Assembly: GCF_027706845.1 (NCBI RefSeq)
Contig: NZ_JAQGCZ010000012.1
Location: forward strand, 110,880 to 174,879
Direction: 5' to 3'
Source: Mycolicibacterium sp. BiH015
Lineage (GTDB): Bacteria > Actinomycetota > Actinomycetes > Mycobacteriales > Mycobacteriaceae
Length of the DNA: 64,000 nt
Numbering within the stretch: the stretch's first letter is position 1; every line of letters begins with the position of its first letter. The position numbers and the translations under genes were made by a program. Below the pieces are notes generated by a model. It worked only from the letters and a program-made list of their open reading frames with translations. It did not search any database and was not told where the DNA came from. Below are positions 6,675-14,049 of this stretch, piece after piece.

Positions 6675-7220
6675 CTAAAGGTCGCCGCCCGCCGCCTTGG
6701 GAGCCGACGGGTCAGCAGACGATGCGGAGATCTCGCGCGCCACGAAGTCTTCGAGATGGAACAGGTCGGAGCCCGCGCGTTCGGCGATCCGGACCAGCGT
6801 GGTCATCTGGGCGACCTCTTCGACCTGCTCTTTGAGGAACCACTGCATGAACTGCTCGCCGAGGTAGTCGCCCTCATCCCGGGCGGTGGCGGCAAGGCGG
6901 CTGATCTGATCGGTGACCGATCGCTCGAGATCCAGGGCGAGGGCGATGGCGTCGCGGGGCGTCTCGAAGCTGTTGCGCACCGGATCCACGGCCGGGATCT
7001 CGGTGGTTACGTCGCGATCGATCAGGTAACGCACGAGCATCATCGCGTGATTGCGCTCCTCGACCGACTGGCGATAGAAGAAGGAGGCCAGCTGGGGAAG
7101 GTCGGCGCTATCGAAATACACCGCGATGGCGAGATACTGCTGCGACGCTCCGAGTTCGCTGCGCACCTGGTCGTTGAGCAGGCTGTGGAACTTGGTATCG
7201 ATGGCGTCATGCGTAGTCAT
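6675..7220 (-). CDS. bfrB: Ferritin BfrB
   Basis: The 181-residue product matches BfrB (Rv3841) in length and sequence ('QQYLAIAVYFDSADLPQLA', 'VEERNHAMMLVRYL', 'GDYLGEQFMQWFLKEQVEE'). It forms a 24-subunit shell that oxidises and stores iron; the ferroxidase Glu and His ligands in ExxH ('EERNH') and 'EQ' positions are present. It is heme-free, unlike BfrA. The start is ATG 7220, giving exactly the family length; the in-frame extension upstream is not conserved. In M. tuberculosis IdeR activates bfrB from tandem boxes upstream, and IdeR-like sequence is found here at about 7260-7291. Confidence 0.95.
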   Translation of the reverse strand: MTTHDAIDTKFHSLLNDQVRSELGASQQYLAIAVYFDSADLPQLASFFYRQSVEERNHAMMLVRYLIDRDVTTEIPAVDPVRNSFETPRDAIALALDLERSVTDQISRLAATARDEGDYLGEQFMQWFLKEQVEEVAQMTTLVRIAERAGSDLFHLEDFVAREISASSADPSAPKAAGGDL

Positions 7221-7272
7221 GCGGCCAAGATATAGCAGGTCAGGGCCCATTGTCACCGAAGGTCAACCTAAG

Positions 7273-7291
7273 GCAGGCGAGCTTACCCTTA
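7273..7291 (-). promoter_or_regulatory. Candidate IdeR box upstream of bfrB
   Basis: On the minus strand TAAGGGTAAGCTCGCCTGC matches the IdeR consensus at about 13 of 19 positions and is followed at once by TTAGGTTGACC, a further half-site. The tandem, imperfect arrangement about 50 bases from the bfrB start resembles the known activating sites of M. tuberculosis bfrB. Confidence 0.45.
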
Positions 7292-7334
7292 CTTGACAGA
7301 GCTGCTGTGACGCACGCTACAGCGTTTGCTGTCG

Positions 7335-8558
7335 TTATGGGTTGGCGGTGTCGAGGACGTCCTGGGGGATCGGCGAGTCGGAGTTCAGTGCCGTGAACAG
7401 TCGTCCGGCGGCGTCGCTGTCCCATTCGACGATCGACCCGGAGCCGTTCTCGGCGAAGTCGCCGATCGGAACCGTCAGGGTGGTGAGGTCGCCGCGCAGG
7501 GCCCAGCCCAACCGAGCCAGGTCCCAGAGGTGATCGCCCTCGTTGACCGTCAGGGTGTCCTTGGCGGCGCTCGCCAAGGGATACCACCTCAGCGGATTGA
7601 GCAGGACCGACGGGCTGGAGGCGCGATCCACGAGCGCGGACATGAACTGACGCTGATTGACCATGCGGTCGAGGTCCGCCCGCGGGGTGGCTCGGGAGCG
7701 GACGAAGCCGAGCGCGTTGCGGCCGTCGAGCTTCTGGCAGCCTGCGGGCAGGTCGATCCCGGCAAGCGGATCGTTGATCGGCTCGGTCGGGCACATCGTC
7801 ACGCCCCCGACAGCGTCGACGAGGCCGGCGAAGCCGCCGAAACCGATTTCGGCGTAGTGGTCGACGCGCATGCCGGTGGCCAGTTCGACCGTCCTGGCCA
7901 GCAGAGCCGGACCACCGATCGAGAACGCCGCGTTGATCTTGTCGTTTCCGTACTCCGGGATGGAGACATAGGAGTCGCGGGGGATCGAGACCATGGTGGC
8001 CGCGCTGTCGGAACCCAGGGCGGGCAGGTGCACCAGAAGGATCGTGTCGGTGCGGCTGGCTCCCAGATCGCCGCCCGTGGTGAGCTCGGCCTGCTGTTCG
8101 GGGGTCAGGCCCTCACGGCCGTCGGAGCCGACGAGCAGCCACGTCGTTCCGCGCCCCTGGGCCGGGCGGTCGGAGTAGTCGGTCAGCGCCGGAATGCGGT
8201 TCAGTGACGAGTCGACCCAGACGCCGAGTGCCACACCGGCGACGAACAGCAGCAGAAGGCAGACGGCTGCGATCCCTAACCAGCGGCGCACGCGGCGGGG
8301 CTTCTTCTTCGCGATCGGCGGTGGGGGTGGCGCAGGTCGGCGGGCAGGTGCAGGAGGGGGCGCGGGCCTGCGCGCGGGTGCCGGTGGTGGGACGGGCCGA
8401 CGGGGAGGAGTCGGCGGATTGGGCGGCCACTGGTCGGGCCTGGGTGGCCGGTAGTTCGGGTCGCGACGGATCACCTGCGACGGCTCTCGGCGGCCTGGGT
8501 TTCGGCGCGGAGGAGGCGGCGGGACCGGCCCTGGGAAAGGCGGCCGCTTGTCGGTCAC
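7335..8558 (-). CDS. LytR-CpsA-Psr (LCP) family cell-wall glycopolymer ligase, Rv3840-related
   Basis: The 407-residue protein has a long Pro/Arg-rich cytoplasmic N-terminus (residues 1-90), one membrane helix ('WLGIAAVCLLLLFVAGVALGV') and an extracellular LCP domain. LCP hallmarks are 'TTWLLVGSDGREG', 'SRTDTILLVHL', 'SIPRDSYVSIP...DKINAAF' and 'FVRSRATPRADLDRMVNQRQ', which hold the polyprenyl-phosphate and metal-binding Asp and Arg residues. LCP enzymes attach arabinogalactan or similar polymers to peptidoglycan. The place between bfrB and an Rv3839 homologue equals that of Rv3840, which as I recall is a much shorter LCP-like protein in M. tuberculosis. It ends an apparent operon with the CPBP and DUF2470 genes. 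Confidence 0.85.
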   Translation of the reverse strand: MTDKRPPFPGPVPPPPPRRNPGRREPSQVIRRDPNYRPPRPDQWPPNPPTPPRRPVPPPAPARRPAPPPAPARRPAPPPPPIAKKKPRRVRRWLGIAAVCLLLLFVAGVALGVWVDSSLNRIPALTDYSDRPAQGRGTTWLLVGSDGREGLTPEQQAELTTGGDLGASRTDTILLVHLPALGSDSAATMVSIPRDSYVSIPEYGNDKINAAFSIGGPALLARTVELATGMRVDHYAEIGFGGFAGLVDAVGGVTMCPTEPINDPLAGIDLPAGCQKLDGRNALGFVRSRATPRADLDRMVNQRQFMSALVDRASSPSVLLNPLRWYPLASAAKDTLTVNEGDHLWDLARLGWALRGDLTTLTVPIGDFAENGSGSIVEWDSDAAGRLFTALNSDSPIPQDVLDTANP

Positions 8559-8576
8559 CCTAAGAATGTACGTGCG

Positions 8577-9368
8577 TCAGAGCAGCCAGCCGAGTCGCCC
8601 CGCCAGCAGCGAGTACCCGACGAACGCCACCACATCGATCAGGGTGTGCGCGACGATCAGCGGCCACAGCCTGCCGGTGCGTTGCCAGACGTACCCGAAG
8701 ACGAGCCCCATCGCGATGTTGCCCAGCCCGGCGCCGAACCCCTGGTACAGGTGATAGGCGCCGCGCAGCAGGCTCGAGACGGCCAGTGCGGTCCACGGAT
8801 TGACCCTGAGCTGGCCCAGCCGTGTCATCAGGAAGCCGACGACGATGACCTCCTCGGCCCACCCGTTGCCGAACGCCAGCAGCAGCAGGACGGGGATGCG
8901 CCACCACGTGTCGTTGAGCTCGGCGGGCTCGACGGAGGCGTTCAGTCCGATGATCCTGGCGATCTGATACAGCGCCAGGCCTGGCACACCGATCAGCAGT
9001 GCCAGCCCGACACCGCCGAGAAGGTCTTGGCGCCAACGGATTCGGGTGAGGCCGATCCGTTGCGGACCGTCTCCGCCGCGCCACAGCAGATAGACCGCCA
9101 GCAGTCCCCAGGCCACCAGCTGAAACAAGCTGGCCAGGTTGAGGCCGAGGTCGATCGTGTCGAACGGCGACCGCTTCGGGTTGAGGGCAACCGTCTGTCC
9201 GGACAGGCCGAGCAACACGCCCTCGACGAGTCGCAGCAGCGCGGTGTAGGCGCTCAGGCCGAAGGTGACCGCCAGGACGACGGCGATCTCGATGCGAAGG
9301 GCCCGGCGCTGCGCGTCGGTCAGGTCTCCGCTTGCCGGGTCGCCGTCGGTCGCGCTCACCGCAGCCAC
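8577..9368 (-). CDS. CPBP-family (CAAX-type) intramembrane metalloprotease homologue
   Basis: The 263-residue protein has about eight hydrophobic segments. CPBP/Abi motifs are present near residues 170-250: the di-acidic 'WAEEVIVVGFLMTRL', 'SSLLRGAYHLYQG' with the His of the FxxxH-like motif, and 'IVAHTLIDVVAFV' with the second His and an Asp. These form a membrane-embedded metal site in Rce1-like proteases. Substrate is unknown. The gene lies 18 bases upstream of the LCP gene and 33 bases downstream of the DUF2470 gene on the same strand. Co-expression with an IdeR-controlled gene suggests iron-linked expression, which is an inference. Confidence 0.8.
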   Translation of the reverse strand: MAAVSATDGDPASGDLTDAQRRALRIEIAVVLAVTFGLSAYTALLRLVEGVLLGLSGQTVALNPKRSPFDTIDLGLNLASLFQLVAWGLLAVYLLWRGGDGPQRIGLTRIRWRQDLLGGVGLALLIGVPGLALYQIARIIGLNASVEPAELNDTWWRIPVLLLLAFGNGWAEEVIVVGFLMTRLGQLRVNPWTALAVSSLLRGAYHLYQGFGAGLGNIAMGLVFGYVWQRTGRLWPLIVAHTLIDVVAFVGYSLLAGRLGWLL

Positions 9369-9401
9369 GGTAGCGGCACCCCGGGGTCGGCAGCGCAGCG
9401 C

Positions 9402-10202
9402 TCAGACGCCCCGCGCGCGCAAGCCGTTGAGGAACGGGCATCCCATCAGCACGCGGATGGCCTGACTCAGGCCGGTCACGTCGTCGACGGGCTTGGCGAA
9501 CGGAAGCCGGACGTCGTGGTCTCCGTCCTCCCGTTCGACCCGCAGCTGGACGCCGTAGCGGTCCAGTCCCAACGGGCGGACCCGGCCGCGGCGCAGCGAC
9601 GTGGGCAGCCGCGTGGCCAGGCGCTCGACGACGTCGCGATGCGCGGACTCCATGTGCTGCAACCAGGAGGACTCCATCGCGCAGAACGGATCCGGACGTG
9701 CACCGAGCAGCGCCCCGAGCGGCACGGATTCGGCACCGGTCGAATCGGCGACCACGACGGATTCGATCTCGAGGCGCATCAGGGTGTAGCGGGTATCGCC
9801 CTCGGCGCGGGCGGGGCCCGAGTTCACCTGCAGCAGTGCGGGATTGGGCTCAGTGGCGGCGATCAGATCGAGCAGGTCGGGAACTTCGCTCATTGGGACG
9901 TCGCGAAGCCTGCCCTGGATCCAGACCAGGGAGCGCACCGGTTCGCGCAGTGGCAGCGGTGCGTAGTCGGTCATCTCCAGGACGGCCTGGATGCCTGCGA
10001 TGCCCGCGGAGACCACCGTCGCCGCCAGCGCGCCGCCGGCCGGAACGGTGATGGCGAACGATCCGTCGTCCAGGAGGTGATGGACCGGGGTGGTGGTCGG
10101 ATCGAGCCCCTCGACGGCCAGCATCGCGCCGTCGGCACGCACGCACGCACTCCGGATCCGCTCCGCGGTCGTGGGTGCCGCAGTCAGTGCTGGTGATGCC
10201 AT
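9402..10202 (-). CDS. DUF2470 domain protein, Rv3839 homologue
   Basis: The 266-residue protein has a split-barrel-like N-terminal part and a C-terminal DUF2470 helix region ('HMESAHRDVVERLATRL', 'DRYGVQLRVEREDGDHDVRLPF'), as in HugZ-like heme-handling proteins. Rv3839 in M. tuberculosis is a known member of the IdeR regulon, and a strong IdeR box lies 20 bases upstream of this start. No membrane segment is seen, so it should be cytosolic. A role in heme or iron use is inferred from the fold family and regulation; catalytic heme cleavage has not been shown here. Start ATG 10202 is the first in frame. Confidence 0.8.
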   Translation of the reverse strand: MASPALTAAPTTAERIRSACVRADGAMLAVEGLDPTTTPVHHLLDDGSFAITVPAGGALAATVVSAGIAGIQAVLEMTDYAPLPLREPVRSLVWIQGRLRDVPMSEVPDLLDLIAATEPNPALLQVNSGPARAEGDTRYTLMRLEIESVVVADSTGAESVPLGALLGARPDPFCAMESSWLQHMESAHRDVVERLATRLPTSLRRGRVRPLGLDRYGVQLRVEREDGDHDVRLPFAKPVDDVTGLSQAIRVLMGCPFLNGLRARGV

Positions 10203-10221
10203 CGCGCTGCCTTTCGGTTGG

Positions 10222-10240
10222 TAAGGTGAGCCTAACTTAA
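10222..10240. promoter_or_regulatory. IdeR iron box
   Basis: TAAGGTGAGCCTAACTTAA matches the IdeR consensus TWAGGTWAGSCTWACCTWA at 17 of 19 positions. It lies 20 bases before the DUF2470 gene (minus strand) and 75 bases before pheA (plus strand). Repression of the DUF2470-CPBP-LCP operon under iron-replete conditions is expected. Confidence 0.85.
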
Positions 10241-10314
10241 CTAGTAGCGGCTGCGATGCGCAAGGCTTCTGTGCAGCGGAACGCGATTACCAGGTCAACC
10301 GTTAGGGTGGTGCG

Positions 10315-11235
10315 GTGCCCGGCATCGCATACCTCGGCCCCGAGGGGACGTTCACCGAGGCAGCTTTGCGCGCGCTGGCAGCCAACGGCCTGATCCCGTC
10401 CCGCGGCGAGCCGGTAACCCCCATCCCGGCCGAGAGCACCGTCGCGGCGCTGGCCGCGGTGCGCGCGGGCGAGGCGGACTTCGCCTGCGTGCCGATCGAG
10501 AACTCCATCGACGGCTCGGTGATACCGACCCTGGACAGCTTGGCCGACGGGGCGCCGCTGCAGGTCTATGCGGAGCTGACGCTCGACGTCGCGTTCACCA
10601 TCGCGGTGCGCCCCGGAACACGCGGCGAGGACGTCGAGACGATCGCGGCATTTCCGGTCGCGGCCGCTCAAGTCAAACGGTGGCTCGCCGAGAATTTACC
10701 CAAAGCCCAACTGGTGCCCGCGAATTCGAATGCGGCTGCGGCCCAGGACGTCGCGGCGGGCCATGCCGACGCTGCGGTCAGCACCGCCCTTGCCGCGCAG
10801 CGCTACGGCCTGGACACCCTGGCCGCCGACGTCGTCGACGAGGCCAACGCCCGCACGCGATTCGTCCTCGTCGGCCCTCCGGGCCCGCCGCCGAAATGCA
10901 CAGGTGCCGACCGGACCTCGGTCGTCCTGCAACTCGAGAATGTTCCCGGCGCGCTCGTCGCCGCGATGACCGAGCTCGCGGTCCGTGACATCGACCTGAC
11001 CCGGATCGAGTCCAGGCCGACTCGGACGGGCCTTGGTACGTACAAGTTCTTCCTCGACTTCGTCGGTCACATCGACGACGACTCCGTGGCAGAGGCGCTG
11101 CGGGCCCTGCACCGACGCTGTGCCGACGTGCGATACCTGGGATCGTGGCCCACGGGCGACGTGGTGGGCGCCGCGCCCCCGCCACTGGACGAAGCGGCTG
11201 CCTGGCTCGACCGACTGCGGGAGGGGAAACCGTGA
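10315..11235 (+). CDS. pheA: Prephenate dehydratase
   Basis: The 306-residue enzyme converts prephenate to phenylpyruvate for phenylalanine synthesis in the cytosol. The catalytic domain spans residues 1-185: 'IAYLGPEGTFTEAAL', 'CVPIENSIDGSV', and the catalytic Thr-Arg-Phe in 'ARTRFVLVG'. An ACT domain from about residue 200 carries the phenylalanine-sensing 'ESRP' motif ('LTRIESRPTRTGLGTYKFFLD'), so feedback inhibition by Phe is expected. The start is GTG 10315. It matches Rv3838c. The stop overlaps the GTG of the next gene (GTGA), as in M. tuberculosis. Confidence 0.95.
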   Translation: MPGIAYLGPEGTFTEAALRALAANGLIPSRGEPVTPIPAESTVAALAAVRAGEADFACVPIENSIDGSVIPTLDSLADGAPLQVYAELTLDVAFTIAVRPGTRGEDVETIAAFPVAAAQVKRWLAENLPKAQLVPANSNAAAAQDVAAGHADAAVSTALAAQRYGLDTLAADVVDEANARTRFVLVGPPGPPPKCTGADRTSVVLQLENVPGALVAAMTELAVRDIDLTRIESRPTRTGLGTYKFFLDFVGHIDDDSVAEALRALHRRCADVRYLGSWPTGDVVGAAPPPLDEAAAWLDRLREGKP

Positions 11236-11924
11236 GCGGACGGCTGGTGCTGGTGCGGCACGGGCAGTCGCACGGCAACGTGGATCGCCGCCTCGACACC
11301 CGGCCTCCCGGCGCCGAGCTGACCGACCTGGGTCGCGAGCAAGCCACCGCGTTCGCCCGCGCACTGTCGCACCCACCCGCGATGATCGCGCACTCGATCG
11401 CCACCCGTGCCGTCCAGACCGCGGGCCACATCGCAGCAGAGCTCGGTCCGGCGCACGCCACGAACGAGTTCGAAGGAATCCACGAGGTGCAGGTCGGCGA
11501 CCTGGAAGGCCGCTCCGACGAGGCGGCCCACGACGAGTTCAACGCCGTCTACCGGCGCTGGCACGCCGGTGAATTCGATCTCGCGCTACCCGGCGGCGAG
11601 ACTGCCCAGCAGGTTCTCGACCGCTACATCCCGGTCCTCGATCAGCTCCGCGTCCGCTACCTCGACGACGCCGCGTGGCAGGGCGACATCGTCGTGGTGA
11701 GTCACGGCGCGGCGATCAGGCTGGTCTCGGCCGTCCTCGCCGGCGTCGATCACCAGTTCGCGATCGACCACCACCTGGCCAACGCCGAATCCGTGGTCCT
11801 GGCCCCGATCACCGACGGCCGGTGGAGCTGCCTCCAATGGGGAAAGCTGTTGCCGCCGTTCGGACCAGAGACCCCCGTGACGACGGGAGCTGACGCGTCG
11901 CGCTCAGCCGACCCGATGGGCTGA
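11232..11924 (+). CDS. Histidine phosphatase / phosphoglycerate mutase family protein
   Basis: The 230-residue protein has the RHG signature at its start ('LVLVRHGQSHGNVDRR'), an Arg-Ala in 'SIATRAVQTAG', and the second catalytic His in 'VVVSHGAAIRLV'. It belongs to the branch that uses a phospho-His intermediate. The substrate is uncertain; members act on phosphosugars, nucleotides or other phosphoesters, and true glycolytic mutase activity is unlikely. Translation is coupled to pheA by a 4-base overlap. It corresponds to Rv3837c. The longer frame from 11145 would overlap pheA by 90 bases and is not favoured. Confidence 0.88.
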   Translation: MSGRLVLVRHGQSHGNVDRRLDTRPPGAELTDLGREQATAFARALSHPPAMIAHSIATRAVQTAGHIAAELGPAHATNEFEGIHEVQVGDLEGRSDEAAHDEFNAVYRRWHAGEFDLALPGGETAQQVLDRYIPVLDQLRVRYLDDAAWQGDIVVVSHGAAIRLVSAVLAGVDHQFAIDHHLANAESVVLAPITDGRWSCLQWGKLLPPFGPETPVTTGADASRSADPMG

Positions 11925-12113
11925 ATCGGCCAGTACGTCATCGCAGCGACATCCGACGGCATTGCAGTCGATGTGTAGTTCGTGGTCGCTGTACGCCACG
12001 AGGCAGTCGTCCTCCGTGCATTCGGCGGCGATGGCGCTGGAGAAGGAATGGTGGATGAGCGCGCCGTGGCAGTGCTCCAGGCCCAGACGGCAGGCGCGGC
12101 ACTGATTGGTCAT
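11904..12113 (-). CDS. Small Cys/His-rich putative zinc protein
   Basis: The 69-residue product has the spacing Cys-x2-Cys-x6-Cys-x1-Cys-His ('CRACRLGLEHCHG') at the N-terminus, followed by further Cys residues in 'ECTEDDCLVA' and 'HIDCNAVGCRCDD', nine in all. It is acidic and has no membrane segment. This strongly suggests a metal-binding fold, zinc or perhaps iron. The start is ATG 12113; the upstream extension to 12182 overlaps the next gene and is not Cys-rich. Its last 21 bases overlap the end of the convergent phosphatase gene. I do not recognise a characterised family. Confidence 0.7.
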   Translation of the reverse strand: MTNQCRACRLGLEHCHGALIHHSFSSAIAAECTEDDCLVAYSDHELHIDCNAVGCRCDDVLADSAHRVG

Positions 12114-12172
12114 GTGCCGTTCATAGCACTGGCCGGCGACAGGATCCGGTTGCCGCGCGGTGAGCCCCCGCC

Positions 12173-12511
12173 TCAGCCCCACCCGAGTTCGTGCAGCCGG
12201 TCGTCGTCGATACCGAAGTGGTGGGCGATCTCGTGGATCACCGTGATGGCCACCTCGTCGACCACCTCGGTTTCGCTGTCACACACCTCGAGGAGCGCCT
12301 CGCGATAGATCGTGATGGTGTCCGGCAGTGACCCGGCGTACCAGGAATCGCGCTCGGTCAGCGCCACACCCTCATACAGCCCGAGGAGGTCGGGCGCCTC
12401 TTCGTTGCGGTCCGCGACCAGGATCACCACGTTGTCGATCGCCGACGCCAGCTGCGGTGGAATGAGGTCGAGCGCGTCGCCGACCAACTCGTCGAACCGG
12501 TGCGGGCTCAT
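12173..12511 (-). CDS. Zincin-like metallopeptidase family protein (Rv3836 homologue)
   Basis: The 112-residue protein has the HExxH motif in 'ITVIHEIAHHFGIDDDRLHELG', with a downstream His and Asp, as in the small MPN/zincin family formerly DUF1025. A conserved 'LLGLYEGVALTERDSW' precedes it. It is cytosolic and of unknown substrate. Start ATG 12511 sits in a typical N-terminus 'MSPHRFDELVGDALDLIP'; a GTG two codons earlier is also possible. It follows the septum-formation gene by 16 bases and probably forms an operon with it and with the Cys-rich gene downstream. Confidence 0.82.
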   Translation of the reverse strand: MSPHRFDELVGDALDLIPPQLASAIDNVVILVADRNEEAPDLLGLYEGVALTERDSWYAGSLPDTITIYREALLEVCDSETEVVDEVAITVIHEIAHHFGIDDDRLHELGWG

Positions 12512-12527
12512 CCGCACGGCCACGCTG

Positions 12528-13919
12528 TTACGGCCCCGGTGGCAACGGAGCGGCAGGCAGCGCTGCGGGCGCCGGAAGCGGGGGCGGTGCGGGAGCCGGC
12601 GGCGGCGGTGGCAGCAGAGGCGCAGGCGCGGCGGGCGGCGGGAGCTGATCGGCCGGCGGGGCGCCCGGCGGTGGCGGAGGACCGTTGAGGAACGTGTTGC
12701 CCTGTCCCGGAGGCACATCGGTGGCCGGTGCCTGCTCGGACTGGGTTGGCGCCGTCGACGGCTGCGGCCCGTGCACGGTCTGCTGCTGGCTGTCGTCGGA
12801 GGACGAGGACGACGAATCCGACGCACTGCTCGACGAACTGTCCGAGGAGGTCGAACTCGACGACGATGAGCTGTCGGTCGAGGCGTCCGGCACGGGAATC
12901 GGGGGCAGCGACAGCCGCTCCTCCGGGATGTCCGGCGGCGGAACCGGCGGCTGCCCGTTGATCATCAGAGGACCTTTGGCCGTGTTCAGCAGGGTCGACC
13001 AGCCGCCGTTGCCGAGTGTGGCGCCGATGCTGCACGACACCTGCCGACTGCCCGCCGCCCAGCTGGGCAGCGACACCGTGCTGTAGATCAGCGTCAGCGT
13101 CGTGTCGCGCAGCTTGATCGGCGCCAGATAGGCGTCGGTCATCTTGGTGCACTCGTCCTTGATGAAGGTGTCCTGCTCGGCTTCGGGAGGTAGGACGTCG
13201 GGGAACTTCAGCGCCAGATTGACCGCTCCGGTCACCTCCATCGCATGCGGCGCCGCGCAGTCCACCGGGATGTCGGTGGGCTGGTTGGTCGCGGGATCGA
13301 TGCCGAGGCAGGTGCCGACCGGCCACACCTTGGACTGGTCGATCTCGGCGACCTTGCCTTCGAATGCGAGCTGCTGATTGTTCGGGCCGGGCAGCTGCAG
13401 GCCGCACAGCATCCGCCGCTCGCCGGACTGGCGCCACGCCTTGTCGCCGGACCACAGCATGCTCACCGTGAATCGGCTGTTGGGGTCGTAGCGCGGACCG
13501 AGGTAGCGCTTCACGGCGGCCGAGCACTGCTCCTGGCTGATCTGCTGGATGCGGGCAGGTGACGGAGGTGCCGCGTCCGGGCCGTATTCGCTGCCGGGGA
13601 AGGTGCGCATGTCGACGGACTCGGCGACCTCGAAGCGGTGTTCGCCCGCGCAGTCCACGATCTCGGCGGCATCGGGTGTGCGGTCCGGCCAGTTCAGGCA
13701 GTCTCCGCTCTTGGCGTGGTCGAAGGTGTCATTGCCGCGGGGGCCCAGCGAGATCGAGTTCGCGGTCAGACCGCCCGACGGATCCGTCTGGGGCAATGCC
13801 GTGATCACGCCGGCGATCAGGAGCCCACCGAGCGCCGTCAGCAGCAGCGCGCGACGGGTCGACGAGGACTGGAGACTCCTCCACCAGTGCTCCTGGGTCG
13901 ATGCGGGTGAATCAGACAT
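12528..13919 (-). CDS. Septum-formation-family membrane protein (Rv3835 homologue)
   Basis: The 463-residue protein has a short cytoplasmic N-terminus, one membrane helix near residues 25-45 ('ALLLTALGGLLIAGVITAL') and an extracytoplasmic region with two Cys-containing repeats ('SGDCLNWPD...IVDCAGEHRFEV' and 'VGTCLGIDP...PVDCAAPHAMEV'). This is the pattern of the actinobacterial septum-formation domain. From about residue 340 a Ser/Asp-rich stretch leads to an extreme Pro/Ala-rich tail. Rv3835 has the same architecture and place beside serS. Two ATGs are nine bases apart (13928 and 13919); neither has a strong ribosome site. Function in division is suggested by family name only. Confidence 0.78.
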   Translation of the reverse strand: MSDSPASTQEHWWRSLQSSSTRRALLLTALGGLLIAGVITALPQTDPSGGLTANSISLGPRGNDTFDHAKSGDCLNWPDRTPDAAEIVDCAGEHRFEVAESVDMRTFPGSEYGPDAAPPSPARIQQISQEQCSAAVKRYLGPRYDPNSRFTVSMLWSGDKAWRQSGERRMLCGLQLPGPNNQQLAFEGKVAEIDQSKVWPVGTCLGIDPATNQPTDIPVDCAAPHAMEVTGAVNLALKFPDVLPPEAEQDTFIKDECTKMTDAYLAPIKLRDTTLTLIYSTVSLPSWAAGSRQVSCSIGATLGNGGWSTLLNTAKGPLMINGQPPVPPPDIPEERLSLPPIPVPDASTDSSSSSSSTSSDSSSSSASDSSSSSSDDSQQQTVHGPQPSTAPTQSEQAPATDVPPGQGNTFLNGPPPPPGAPPADQLPPPAAPAPLLPPPPPAPAPPPLPAPAALPAAPLPPGP

Positions 13920-14049
13920 CCGGTCCATTGTGACAGGCGTGTCGGGTGCTGTGACAAGTGATGCAGCTGTAACGTTATGCGGCCGAGCTGCGTCGGCGGC
14001 GACATCGACGGGGGAGCCGCGTCGGCGGCGGACCCCGTAGGGTTGGCGC

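Noticed and set aside
7273..7291. High-confidence IdeR box before bfrB
   Set aside because: Only about 13 of 19 positions match; kept as a candidate at low confidence, unlike the 17/19 site at 10222-10240.
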